A program made the translations under genes and the position numbers. From Hyphomicrobiales bacterium (lineage in GTDB: Bacteria; Pseudomonadota; Alphaproteobacteria; Rhizobiales; Methyloligellaceae): a DNA stretch of 48,577 nucleotides. Position 1 is the first letter of the stretch. Every line of letters starts with the position of its first letter. The stretch is from positions 1 through 48,577 of the forward strand of contig JAJFHO010000104.1 in assembly GCA_021775575.1 (NCBI GenBank), given 5' to 3'. The notes beneath the pieces were generated by a model. The model was not told where the DNA came from. It searched no databases and worked only from the letters and a program-made list of their open reading frames with translations. Below, piece after piece: positions 1 through 7,734 of this stretch.

Positions 1-2
1 AT

Positions 3-416
3 ATCTGCTACTGGATACCGGGCGCCGGCGTCGCCTTCGTCGGCGACACGGTTTTCTCGCTCGGCTGCGGGCGCCTGTTTGAGGGCGATGCGAAAATGAT
101 GTGGCATTCCCTCTCCAAGATCATCGCCCTGCCGCCGGAGACGCAGATGTATTGCGGACATGAATATACCCAGTCCAATGCGGAATTCGCGCTTACCATA
201 GAGCCAGGCAACGCGGCCCTCCAGACGCGCGCGCGCGAAGTGGCCGAGCTTCGCTCACGCGGCGAAGCGACACTTCCGACAACGCTTGGCGGAGAACTTG
301 CAACCAACCCCTTCCTGCGCCCGGGGAGCAGCGAAATCCGAGCCAATCTGGATATGGCGACCAGCGAAGACTGGGAAGTGTTCGGCGAAGTCCGCAGGCG
401 CAAGGACAATGCGTGA
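3..416 (+). CDS. gloB: Hydroxyacylglutathione hydrolase (glyoxalase II), C-terminal part
   Basis: Glyoxalase II hydrolyses S-D-lactoylglutathione to D-lactate and glutathione in the cytosol, the second step of methylglyoxal detoxification. Only the last 137 residues are in the window; the reading frame is open at the left edge. Visible are the metal-ligand segment GDTVFSLGCGRLFEG and the His of CGHEYTQSN, followed by the usual C-terminal glutathione-binding helices (NPFLRP). The N-terminal THxHxDH metal motif lies outside the window. The stop codon overlaps the start of the next gene (TGATG), which suggests translational coupling. The family assignment is secure; the start cannot be seen. Confidence 0.95.
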   Translation: MCYWIPGAGVAFVGDTVFSLGCGRLFEGDAKMMWHSLSKIIALPPETQMYCGHEYTQSNAEFALTIEPGNAALQTRAREVAELRSRGEATLPTTLGGELATNPFLRPGSSEIRANLDMATSEDWEVFGEVRRRKDNA

Positions 417-874
417 TGGTGCCTGGAGGATATCCGGACCCTGAGATTCTCTCGGCGGATAGCGTAATCCGCCTGCTTGATCTCACGCCGCACCCGGAGG
501 GCGGCCATTTTCGCGAGACCTATCGCGATGCCGCCGCCCTCGGCGGACGCTCGGCCGGAACCGCGATTTATTTCCTTCTCAAGGCAGGCGAGCTGTCGCG
601 CTGGCACCGCATCGACGCAGCCGAGATCTGGCACTGGTACGCCGGCGCGCCGCTTGAACTCGATATCCACGATCAAGCCGGCGCCAGCGTGCACATCCTC
701 GGCCCCGACCTCCCCGCGGGCGCGCGTCCGCAGGCGATCGTACCGGCTCATGCCTGGCAGCAGGCATGGTCGCTGGGCGCGTGGTCGCTTGTCGGCTGCA
801 CGGTCGCGCCCGGCTTCGAATTCTCCAGCTTCGAAATAGCGCCGGAAGGGTGGTCGCCCGCTATTCGGTCCTAG
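416..874 (+). CDS. Cupin-like DUF985 family protein
   Basis: A 152-residue protein of the DUF985 (cupin_5) family. The family signature is clear: a start such as LDLTPHPEGGHFRETYRD, then TAIYFLLKAGELSRWHRI, then WHWYAGAPLEL, with conserved His and Trp residues of the cupin barrel. No enzymatic role is firmly established for the family. A GTG at 413 is in frame, but ATG 416 is preferred because it forms a TGATG overlap with the stop of the glyoxalase II gene, so the two genes are probably co-translated. The 3' end overlaps the convergent exporter gene by 14 bp. Confidence 0.9.
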   Translation: MVPGGYPDPEILSADSVIRLLDLTPHPEGGHFRETYRDAAALGGRSAGTAIYFLLKAGELSRWHRIDAAEIWHWYAGAPLELDIHDQAGASVHILGPDLPAGARPQAIVPAHAWQQAWSLGAWSLVGCTVAPGFEFSSFEIAPEGWSPAIRS

Positions 875-1763
875 AGCCCGTGCGGCGGGGAAACATGTCC
901 CATGCAGCCAGAAGGGCGCCGCCGATTATAAGGGCGCAGGCCGCCCACAGCGCCGGGGTTGACTGCCCCAGACCAAGCAGCACGAGAAGCAGGGTCGACA
1001 GCAGGGGCGTCGCATAGGCCGCCGCGCCAAGCACGCGAATGTCGCCATGCTTGACGCCATAATCCCACACGTAAAAGGCGAGCCCGACGGGACCGGCGCC
1101 AAGACCGGCAATCGTCGCCCAACCGCCCGCGTCGCCCGGCCAAACGCTAGTCTCGAAAATCAGGTGGCAGAGCGTTGCCGCAGCCGCGGTCGCGAGACAA
1201 TAGCCGGTGACGGCGATACTCGGCACATGGGCGAAACGCCGGGACAGAACCGAATAGAGCGCCCAGACGACCGCCGCCCCGACCGCCGCCAGATAGCCAC
1301 TCCAGGCTTGCGCGTGAAACCCCGGCTTGCCGCTTGAGGTCAGGATAAGCAGCGTTCCAGCGAACCCCAGAGCCGTGCCCGCGAGATGCCACCAGCGCAG
1401 CCCTGCGCGCGCGCCTTGCACGGGGATGCGGGCGGAGAAAAGAACAATAAGCAGCGGCCAGGTATAGTTGAGAAGATTGGCCTCGAGCGCCGGCGCGCGT
1501 CTGAGCGCCAGAAAAAACAGGAAATGATAGCCGAACAGCCCGGCGACCCCCAGCGCCCATGCCGGCAAGGGCACGCCGCGCAACGCCGCCATCTGTGTGC
1601 CCGAAATGGCGATATAGGCCAGACCCAATATGCCGGCGATGGCGAAACTCATCGCCGCCAACTGAAAGGGCGGAATGTCGCGCGCCAGCGCCGTCAGGCT
1701 GGCCAGCAGGGACCAGAGACATATCGCTACAAAACCGACGCCGGTGGCCGCTCTTTGGGTCAC
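861..1763 (-). CDS. YddG-type DMT superfamily exporter (EamA)
   Basis: A 300-residue integral membrane protein with about ten hydrophobic helices and two EamA repeats. The N-terminus (LWSLLASLTALARDIPPFQL) and the following AAMSFAIAG segment resemble the YddG subgroup of drug/metabolite transporters, which exports aromatic and other amino acids. The substrate is inferred from family only. The start is a GTG (V-T-Q-R) 19 bp downstream of the phbB stop on the same strand, so it may be read through from phbA-phbB. The stop lies inside the convergent DUF985 gene. Confidence 0.85.
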   Translation of the reverse strand: MTQRAATGVGFVAICLWSLLASLTALARDIPPFQLAAMSFAIAGILGLAYIAISGTQMAALRGVPLPAWALGVAGLFGYHFLFFLALRRAPALEANLLNYTWPLLIVLFSARIPVQGARAGLRWWHLAGTALGFAGTLLILTSSGKPGFHAQAWSGYLAAVGAAVVWALYSVLSRRFAHVPSIAVTGYCLATAAAATLCHLIFETSVWPGDAGGWATIAGLGAGPVGLAFYVWDYGVKHGDIRVLGAAAYATPLLSTLLLVLLGLGQSTPALWAACALIIGGALLAAWDMFPRRTGSRTE

Positions 1764-1782
1764 TACGGCGACCGGACCCGCG

Positions 1783-2508
1783 TCAGATCATATACTGGCC
1801 GCCATTGGCGCTCAGCGTCGCTCCGGTGATAAAGCCGGAGTCGTCGGAGGCCAGGAAGACCACGCAGCGCGCGATCTCTTCGGGCTCGCCAAGCCGGCCG
1901 ACCGGAATGAACGGCAGAATATTCTTGTTCAGCACATCCTCCGGCACTGCACGCACCATTTCCGTACCGATATAGCCGGGGCAGACCGCATTCACGGTCA
2001 CGCCCTTGAAGGCACCCTCCTGCGCCAGCGCCTTGGTGAAGCCGATGTCCCCGGCCTTGGCGGCGGAATAGTTGACCTGGCCCATCTGACCCTTTTGTCC
2101 GTTGATCGAGGAAATATTGATGATCCGGCCGAACCCGCGCTCGCGCATGCCCGGGAAGATCGGGTGGGTCATGTTGAACAAACCGCTCAGATTGGTGTCG
2201 ATGACTTCTTTCCACTGCTCCGGCGTGATCCGGTGGAACATGGCGTCCCGGGTAATGCCGGCATTGTTGACCAGAATGTCAACGGGACCGATGTCGGCCT
2301 CCACCTGCTTTGTCCCCTCCGCGCAGGCGTCATAGTCGGCAACCGACCATTTGTAGACCGGGATGCCCGTCGCCTCCTTGAATTTGCCGGCCGCCTCGTC
2401 ATTGCCGGCATAGCTGGCGGCAACGCTGTATCCAGCCGCCTTCAAGGCCTTCGAAATGGCCTCGCCGATACCGCGCGTGCCGCCTGTCACTAATGCTACT
2501 CTAGACAT
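1783..2508 (-). CDS. phbB: Acetoacetyl-CoA reductase
   Basis: A short-chain dehydrogenase that reduces acetoacetyl-CoA to (R)-3-hydroxybutyryl-CoA with NADPH, the second step of polyhydroxybutyrate synthesis. The length of 241 residues fits PhaB/PhbB. The nucleotide-binding motif TGGTRGIG is at residues 8-15 and NNAG at 81-84. The catalytic triad is Ser134, Tyr147 and Lys151 (NYSAAK), with the PhaB-type stretch GQKGQMGQVNYSAAK around it. It lies 33 bp downstream of phbA on the same strand and is almost certainly co-transcribed with it. PHA synthase is not in this window. Confidence 0.95.
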   Translation of the reverse strand: MSRVALVTGGTRGIGEAISKALKAAGYSVAASYAGNDEAAGKFKEATGIPVYKWSVADYDACAEGTKQVEADIGPVDILVNNAGITRDAMFHRITPEQWKEVIDTNLSGLFNMTHPIFPGMRERGFGRIINISSINGQKGQMGQVNYSAAKAGDIGFTKALAQEGAFKGVTVNAVCPGYIGTEMVRAVPEDVLNKNILPFIPVGRLGEPEEIARCVVFLASDDSGFITGATLSANGGQYMI

Positions 2509-2541
2509 GGTTCCCCTCCCTGTTTCGTTTCATTCCTGCAA

Positions 2542-3726
2542 TCAGCCGCGCTCTACGCACAGGGCTATGCCCATGCCACCGCCGATACACAGTGTTGCGA
2601 GGCCCTTCTTGGCATCGCGCTTTTGCATTTCATGCAGCAGCGTCACCAGGACGCGCGCGCCCGATGCGCCAATCGGATGACCGATGGCGATCGCGCCGCC
2701 ATTGACATTGACCTTGTCGGTATCCCAGCCGAGATCCTTGTTGACCGCGCAGGCCTGCGCCGCGAAGGCTTCGTTGGCCTCGACCAGATCAAGATCGTCG
2801 GTTGTCCAGCCGGCCATCTCCAGCGCCTTGCGCGAGGCGGGAATTGGGCCCGTGCCCATGATTGACGGGTCGACGCCGGCATGGGCCCAGGAGACGATCC
2901 GGGCAAGCGGCGTTACGCCGCGCTTTTCTGCCTCGCCCGCGCTCATCAGGACGGCAACCGCGGCGCCGTCATTGATGCCACTGGCGTTTCCGGCCGTCAC
3001 CGTGCCTTCCTTGTCGAATGCCGCGCGCAGCTTTTGCATATCCTCAAGCGTGACGCCTTCGCGGATATATTCGTCTTCCTCGACAACCGTTTCTGCACGG
3101 CGGGTCTTGACTGTCACCGGGGCAATCTCGTCGGTGAACTTGCCGGCCTTCCTGGCCGCTTCCGCCTTGTTCTGCGAGGCCACCGCGAATGCATCCTGCT
3201 CTTCCCGGGTGATCTGCCACTGCCGGGCGACATTCTCCGCCGTGACGCCCATATGGTAGCCGTTGAATGCGTCCATCAGGCCATCCCCGATCATGGTGTC
3301 GAGAATTTTCAGATCGCCCATCTTCTGGCCATCGCGCAGATGCGCGCAATGCGGCGCCTGGCTCATGCTCTCCTGGCCACCGGCCACGACGATGCTGCTG
3401 GAACCCGATTGAATCTGCTGGGCGCCCAACGCAACCGCGCGCAACCCCGAGCCGCACAACTGGTTCATGCCCCAGGCCGGAGCCTCGACCGGAATACCAG
3501 CGCCGATTGATGCCTGGCGGGCCGGATTCTGTCCGCCGCCCGCGGTGAGTATTTGCCCGAGAATAACCTCCGACACGTCGCCCGGCGCAACTTGCGCGCG
3601 CTCCAGCGCCGCGCCGATCGCGACCTGTCCCAGATAGTGGGCCGAAACCTTGCTCAGCGATCCGTTAAATGAACCGACCGGTGTACGGGCGGCGCCGGCT
3701 ATAACGATTGCGTCCTTGTCACTCAT
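2542..3726 (-). CDS. phbA: Acetyl-CoA acetyltransferase (beta-ketothiolase)
   Basis: A biosynthetic thiolase of 394 residues that condenses two acetyl-CoA into acetoacetyl-CoA, the first step of PHB synthesis. The nucleophile Cys91 is in QLCGSGLRA; His350 (GHPIGASG) and Cys380 (LCIGGGMG) complete the active site at the usual distances. The start ATG is preceded by GGAGG with good spacing. It is the first gene of a phbA-phbB pair and is divergent from phaR. A short inverted repeat (CCGAA-TG-TTCGG, 3743-3754) lies directly upstream. Confidence 0.96.
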   Translation of the reverse strand: MSDKDAIVIAGAARTPVGSFNGSLSKVSAHYLGQVAIGAALERAQVAPGDVSEVILGQILTAGGGQNPARQASIGAGIPVEAPAWGMNQLCGSGLRAVALGAQQIQSGSSSIVVAGGQESMSQAPHCAHLRDGQKMGDLKILDTMIGDGLMDAFNGYHMGVTAENVARQWQITREEQDAFAVASQNKAEAARKAGKFTDEIAPVTVKTRRAETVVEEDEYIREGVTLEDMQKLRAAFDKEGTVTAGNASGINDGAAVAVLMSAGEAEKRGVTPLARIVSWAHAGVDPSIMGTGPIPASRKALEMAGWTTDDLDLVEANEAFAAQACAVNKDLGWDTDKVNVNGGAIAIGHPIGASGARVLVTLLHEMQKRDAKKGLATLCIGGGMGIALCVERG

Positions 3727-3987
3727 GACTGACCTCCATGAACCGAATGTTCGGCTCCCCTTTGTTTAGGCGGTCCGGCGACGCTGCCGCCATATAACCG
3801 CGCAGTAATATTGCATCCTGATTTTAGCCTGTGCAAAGGCGCGTGAGAATGCCGCCGATGGTCGAGTCTTAGCAAATCTAAAAAAAACGCGTGTGATCCA
3901 GCCAAACCCTTCGTTGCTCCCGCCACGAACAGCCTTTACGTTGTTATCGGAATCCTCTGGTGCCCTGCACAAAAAATATGGTATTTG

Positions 3988-4004
3988 TTTTGCACCGCGC
4001 AAAA
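3988..4004. promoter_or_regulatory. Candidate PhaR operator in the phbA/phaR intergenic region
   Basis: Arms TTTTGC and GCAAAA flank a 5-nt centre about 30 bp before the phaR start, and a second TGCA is at 3966-3969. PhaR proteins of Paracoccus and Rhodobacter bind TGC-spacer-GCA type sites in their own promoters, so the position fits autoregulation. This is a pattern match by eye only. Confidence 0.4.
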
Positions 4005-4035
4005 AAGCGCGAAATTGACACGCGTGGAGATTTCT

Positions 4036-4668
4036 TTGGCAGTGACCGACGAGTCGAAGCAGAGTGCGGATCCCGTAGTCATCAAGAAATACGCGAACCG
4101 GCGCCTCTACAACACCGATACGAGTTCATATGTGACGCTGGACGATCTGGCCGAGATGGTTCGGGCGGATCGCGATTTCGTCGTCTATGATGCTAAGACC
4201 CGCGAGGATCTCACTCACGCGGTGCTTACCCAGATCATTGTGGAACAGGAGAGCCGGGGCGAAAATCTTTTGCCGGTCAGTTTCTTGCGGCAACTGATAC
4301 GCTTTTATGGCGACAGTGTCGGCCGCCTCGTACCCAGCTATCTGGAGCTCAGCCTCAATTCACTTACCCGCGAACAGGACCGCTATCGCGAACAGTTTGC
4401 AAATACGTTCGGCACCAGTGCGATTGATGCGATGCAGGGCCAGGCCAAGCAGAATATGGTGTTGTTCGAGAAGGCGCTCGGCATATTCAACCCGTTCAAT
4501 GCGAACAATCTGGTTGCTGACGGAGCGCCGAGTGCGCCTGATTGCGACCGCGAAGATGCCGGTGCGGCCGGAGAGGCGCAGCAAAGCGCCGACGATATCG
4601 AGGAGTTGAAAAGCCAGCTATCGGCCATGCAGGACAAGCTCGAACAGCTGTCGCGCCGATCAAGCTGA
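4036..4668 (+). CDS. phaR: Polyhydroxyalkanoate synthesis repressor PhaR
   Basis: A DNA-binding regulator that senses PHB and represses phasin and PHB genes until granules form. The N-terminal PHB_acc_N domain is unmistakable (VIKKYANRRLYNTDTSSYVT, then LDDLAEMVRADRDF), followed by PHB_acc domains and a charged C-terminal tail with predicted coiled coil (EELKSQLSAMQDKLEQL). The longest frame opens at a TTG at 3985, but TTG 4036 is preferred: GGAG at 4026-4029 is 6 nt before it, and the protein then starts MAVTDESKQSADP, as PhaR usually does. GTG 4042 is another option. It is divergent from phbA-phbB. Confidence 0.93.
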   Translation: MAVTDESKQSADPVVIKKYANRRLYNTDTSSYVTLDDLAEMVRADRDFVVYDAKTREDLTHAVLTQIIVEQESRGENLLPVSFLRQLIRFYGDSVGRLVPSYLELSLNSLTREQDRYREQFANTFGTSAIDAMQGQAKQNMVLFEKALGIFNPFNANNLVADGAPSAPDCDREDAGAAGEAQQSADDIEELKSQLSAMQDKLEQLSRRSS

Positions 4669-4746
4669 CAATTTCCGCTTTTCTTGTGAAATCCAGTGTA
4701 TGAAGCGACGCGCCGCCAGTTGGCCCGGCCGTCAACAAGCCGCCCC

Positions 4747-6249
4747 CTACCCGGGCTGAACAGTCGTGCCCGGCGTTTCGGGCGAAGCAGAGACCAGAGC
4801 GCCCGCCGATTGTTGCGAGGGAATGCCTACCAGCTGGGGCATTCCGAAATAGAAGCCCTGCAAAAAGTCGACCCCGGCTTTTTCCGCAAGATCGGCCGTG
4901 GCTTCGTTTCCCACCCATTCCGCGACCGTCTTCATCGAGAAGTTGCGCGCCAGATCGACCAGCGTGCCGACCAGCACCCGGTCATCCCTGCTTGCCACCA
5001 TGTCCTTGACGAAGGACCCGTCGATTTTGACGATGTCGACATTGAGATGTCTTAGATTCTTGAACGAGGAGTAGCCAGCGCCAAAATCGTCGATGGCAAC
5101 CTGGCATCCGATCTTTTTGAGGGCATTCACGAACCCTGACGACTTCTCGATATCGGTAAGCGCCGCCGTCTCGGTGATTTCCACCATCAGCCGGTGCGTC
5201 AGCGTTTCGTCTCCCTGTGTCAGGCCGCGCAGCAGCGAAAGCCAGTCGCTATCCGTCGCGGTTTCGCCCGAAACATTCATCGACAATTTCAGATTGGGGG
5301 CGGATTTCAGAAGCCCGACCGCAAGCTCAATGACGCGATGGTCGACCAGCCGGGCCAGCCCGAGCTTTTCCGCCACCGTGATGAATTCTCCGGCGGGGAC
5401 ATAGGTGCCGTCGGCTTTCTGCATCCGGAGCAGGCATTCGTAAAATGCGTTCTGCCGCGATCCCGATTGGACAATAGGCTGTAGCGCGAGGACCATCCGC
5501 CGCTCATTCAGGGCGCGGATCACCTCGTCGACGATCAGGATATTGCGCTTGCGCTGCGATTTGCGGGTCTCGGAGTTGTCGAACAGCATAAAGCTGTCCC
5601 CTCGCGTGGCGCGCGCTTGGTGAAGCGCATCGAGTGCTCCGCTGAAGGCATCTTGCACGGTTCGCGCCTGATGCGGGAGGAGGACGCCGCCAAGCCGGAT
5701 ATTGATCAAAACGGCCCCGGCGGAGGTTTCTATGCTCGATTGGCGGACCGCACGGATCAACCGCGTCGCGACGAATTCGAGGTGATCGGGCTCGCAGTCG
5801 GCAAGAAGAATTCCAAACTTGTTCGAGCCATACGGACAAAATCTGTCGCGCTCGCGCAGACAGCCCTTGAGGCGGGCGCCGACGATAGCGATGACCTCGT
5901 CGCCGACCTGGAAGCCGAACGCCTCGTTGATCAGCGAAAGATTTCCGATCGCGGCGATGACCAACGCGCCCTGCCGCCGGCCCGGGAGATTTCCCGGCAG
6001 GATATCGGTGATCGCCTCGACAAGCTCGTTGCGCTGACCGCCATCCATCGTCGCAATGGCCTTGGGCATCGGCGCCGAGGGCGCTGGACCATGTCCGCGG
6101 TGCGCCTGGGCAGGTTCCGAATGGCGCGTCGGCCGCGGACGCAGACTTGTATCGCGGGAAATAGCCAAACTCGTTACATCCACCTGATTTTCCGGCGCCA
6201 GACCCGATGAGCCCGACAGGCCCGCACAGACTCTCAAATTAGGGCCCAA
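4747..6249 (-). CDS. EAL-domain protein with degenerate GGDEF domain
   Basis: A 500-residue soluble protein related to c-di-GMP turnover enzymes. After about 70 low-complexity residues comes a GGDEF fold (ALVIAAIGNLSLINEAFGF) in which the signature reads YGSNKFGILL, so it should not make c-di-GMP. The C-terminal 250 residues form an EAL domain: the signature loop reads YECLLRM instead of EALLR, while DDFGAGYSS, KIDGSFVK and the QGFYFG end are kept. The Ala-to-Cys change keeps the metal Glu, so phosphodiesterase activity is possible. The start is uncertain; the Met in PMPKAIATM, about 60 residues in, is an alternative. It is convergent with phaR. Two direct GTCTTAAGA repeats lie immediately upstream. 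Confidence 0.85.
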   Translation of the reverse strand: MGPNLRVCAGLSGSSGLAPENQVDVTSLAISRDTSLRPRPTRHSEPAQAHRGHGPAPSAPMPKAIATMDGGQRNELVEAITDILPGNLPGRRQGALVIAAIGNLSLINEAFGFQVGDEVIAIVGARLKGCLRERDRFCPYGSNKFGILLADCEPDHLEFVATRLIRAVRQSSIETSAGAVLINIRLGGVLLPHQARTVQDAFSGALDALHQARATRGDSFMLFDNSETRKSQRKRNILIVDEVIRALNERRMVLALQPIVQSGSRQNAFYECLLRMQKADGTYVPAGEFITVAEKLGLARLVDHRVIELAVGLLKSAPNLKLSMNVSGETATDSDWLSLLRGLTQGDETLTHRLMVEITETAALTDIEKSSGFVNALKKIGCQVAIDDFGAGYSSFKNLRHLNVDIVKIDGSFVKDMVASRDDRVLVGTLVDLARNFSMKTVAEWVGNEATADLAEKAGVDFLQGFYFGMPQLVGIPSQQSAGALVSASPETPGTTVQPG

Positions 6250-6270
6250 GTCTTAAGAGATGTCTTAAGA
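6250..6270. repeat. Direct repeat GTCTTAAGA x2
   Basis: Two perfect 9-bp copies (6250-6258 and 6262-6270) separated by 3 bp sit immediately upstream of the annotated EAL-gene start, in the intergenic region shared with the small gene at 6439. Each contains the palindrome CTTAAG. The position would suit a regulator site, but no regulator is known for it. Confidence 0.5.
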
Positions 6271-6438
6271 AATGGGAAAAACAGGGTAAAGAAGACGACC
6301 GGCTCCGACGCCGGCGACCGGCATTTTCCGGCCTCCCACGCGAAGTCCGATGCCGTCTCCTGGTCCATCCGCGCAAAACTGGTCCGAAGATTGCGACGAT
6401 TGCCGTGATCGTCCCGAAACGGTACATCTGGAAATCAA

Positions 6439-6774
6439 ATGGATACGCTTAGCGTTAACAAGAGCCACCTGGCCGAGCGATACGGCAAAAGAAACCTCCC
6501 CGTTCCCAGAAAGAACGGCCCGGAAGGTGAAGGCGACGCCGTACCGCTGGTGCGGGAAAAGACGCAAGCGGCTATCGGCAAGAATACCGGCAGACGAGTG
6601 CTGTTGCGCGCCACGGCGCCGTTTCTGGCTCAGCTATCGGTGCAATATGACGGTGTAAAGGTCCAGCGCAGCGCCCGCCGCGACCGGATCGAAAGGGCGG
6701 CTCAAAGCTACGCCGGCGCCATGGCGCGCAGGCAGATATCGACCGCCGGCGGCCGTCACGACTTGCAAAGTTAG
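6439..6774 (+). CDS. Small conserved alphaproteobacterial protein of unknown function
   Basis: A 111-residue basic protein without signal peptide or membrane helix. The pattern APFLAQLSVQYDGVK followed by an Arg-rich stretch and AAQSYAGA resembles a small, uncharacterised protein family seen in many alphaproteobacteria (APF-AxL, then R-rich, then AY). The start ATG has a weak GGA six bases upstream. It is divergent from the EAL gene and convergent with the membrane-protein gene. No function can be assigned. Confidence 0.65.
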   Translation: MDTLSVNKSHLAERYGKRNLPVPRKNGPEGEGDAVPLVREKTQAAIGKNTGRRVLLRATAPFLAQLSVQYDGVKVQRSARRDRIERAAQSYAGAMARRQISTAGGRHDLQS

Positions 6775-6793
6775 AAAGTAACCCTGCGGGCGG

Positions 6794-7198
6794 CTAGAGA
6801 TGGCCGCCGGGGCCGACCGCAAAATCGCGGCGCGCCGCCCGGATCGTTACCGAGAAGCCTGCAATCACGTCAATCAGCGCAATCAGCGTAATAAAGAAAA
6901 ACAGCGATGTCGCCGCCTGCGGAAGCGCAAGGAATTCGATCAGACAGATAATAAAGACGATCGTCGACATGGCGTGATCGACCAGCGAATTGCCCCCGGT
7001 GCGCGTTGCCTTCAGAATCTCGATAAACAGCAAAAACAGCGTTCCCGCGACAACCAGGTCACCGAGCGTAAAATTCCAGACCGCTCCCGACAGCATCGGC
7101 ACTTGCCAGATGGTGGCCTCGAATGGCGTTCCCGTTACGAAAACGATCACATTATATGCGGCAAGCGACAACGCTATCCACGGCAGGCTCAAGATCAT
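6794..7198 (-). CDS. Hypothetical integral membrane protein
   Basis: A 134-residue protein with four hydrophobic segments (about residues 3-22, 45-63, 78-96 and 98-118) and an Arg-rich C-terminal tail. The segment GDLVVAGTLFLLFIEILKAT and the later ALIDVIAGFSVTIRAARRD suggest a conserved family, but I cannot name it. It starts 24 bp after the rpmF stop on the same strand and may be expressed with that ribosomal gene. Confidence 0.75.
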   Translation of the reverse strand: MILSLPWIALSLAAYNVIVFVTGTPFEATIWQVPMLSGAVWNFTLGDLVVAGTLFLLFIEILKATRTGGNSLVDHAMSTIVFIICLIEFLALPQAATSLFFFITLIALIDVIAGFSVTIRAARRDFAVGPGGHL

Positions 7199-7222
7199 CG
7201 GGATGCTCCTCGGCTCGGGCGT

Positions 7223-7408
7223 CTAGATATCCTCTTTCGGCTCCAGCACCTGCCGGCCGCGATACATGCCGGTCTTCAGATCGATATGGTGCGGACGGCG
7301 CAATTCGCCGCTGTCCTTGTCCTCGACATAGGCCGGGCGCGTGAGCGCATCCGTCGACCGGCGCTGGCCGCGAGATTTGCGCGATACCTTTCGCTTCGGG
7401 ACTGCCAC
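7223..7408 (-). CDS. rpmF: 50S ribosomal protein L32
   Basis: A 61-residue basic protein that begins [18 protein letters not shown] and continues with [16 protein letters not shown], the diagnostic L32 pattern. It is a component of the large ribosomal subunit near the peptidyl transferase centre. It lacks the CxxC zinc motif found in some L32 paralogues. The start is a GTG preceded by AAGGAG with 8-nt spacing. Its place near mtgA, ispA and the PHB genes is typical of alphaproteobacteria. Confidence 0.97.
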   Translation of the reverse strand: MAVPKRKVSRKSRGQRRSTDALTRPAYVEDKDSGELRRPHHIDLKTGMYRGRQVLEPKEDI

Positions 7409-7734
7409 TTCTCAAACTCCTTCATTTCATGCATTGCAGACGGAACGTGACGCTATGACGGTTCGGCGCGTCTGCATGGCTTCGGGTCGCCCGCGCGGCG
7501 GTGGATCATTTCCAGGCGAGGCTACGAGGGTGACCGGATCGGCGCTCTTATACGTGCATTTGACCGCAATGGCCAGAGGCCGCGTCACGGCCTATTAATA
7601 GAGATTGGCGATGCCCTGGGACTGGCAGGAATGATCTCGCGGTCACGAAGCATCCTGGCCGTGACGGCTGACACCACTGGCGAAATCGTGGCGCCGATTG
7701 CGCTGCCAGCTGTACCGGCGGAAGGAAATTACTG
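7409..7734. other. Intergenic region between rpmF and nitronate monooxygenase
   Basis: This 326-bp gap must hold the rpmF promoter (minus strand) and that of the monooxygenase. A plus-strand frame is open from 7451 to its TGA at 7733-7735, but its only ATG is at 7631 (34 codons). That stop overlaps the monooxygenase start as TGATG. It may be a leader peptide, a gene remnant or chance; I do not call it a gene. Confidence 0.4.

Noticed and set aside
864-895. CTAGAGC at the DUF985 stop as a third copy of the 107-bp repeat
   Set aside because: Only seven bases match and the sequence is coding on the other strand (exporter C-terminus).
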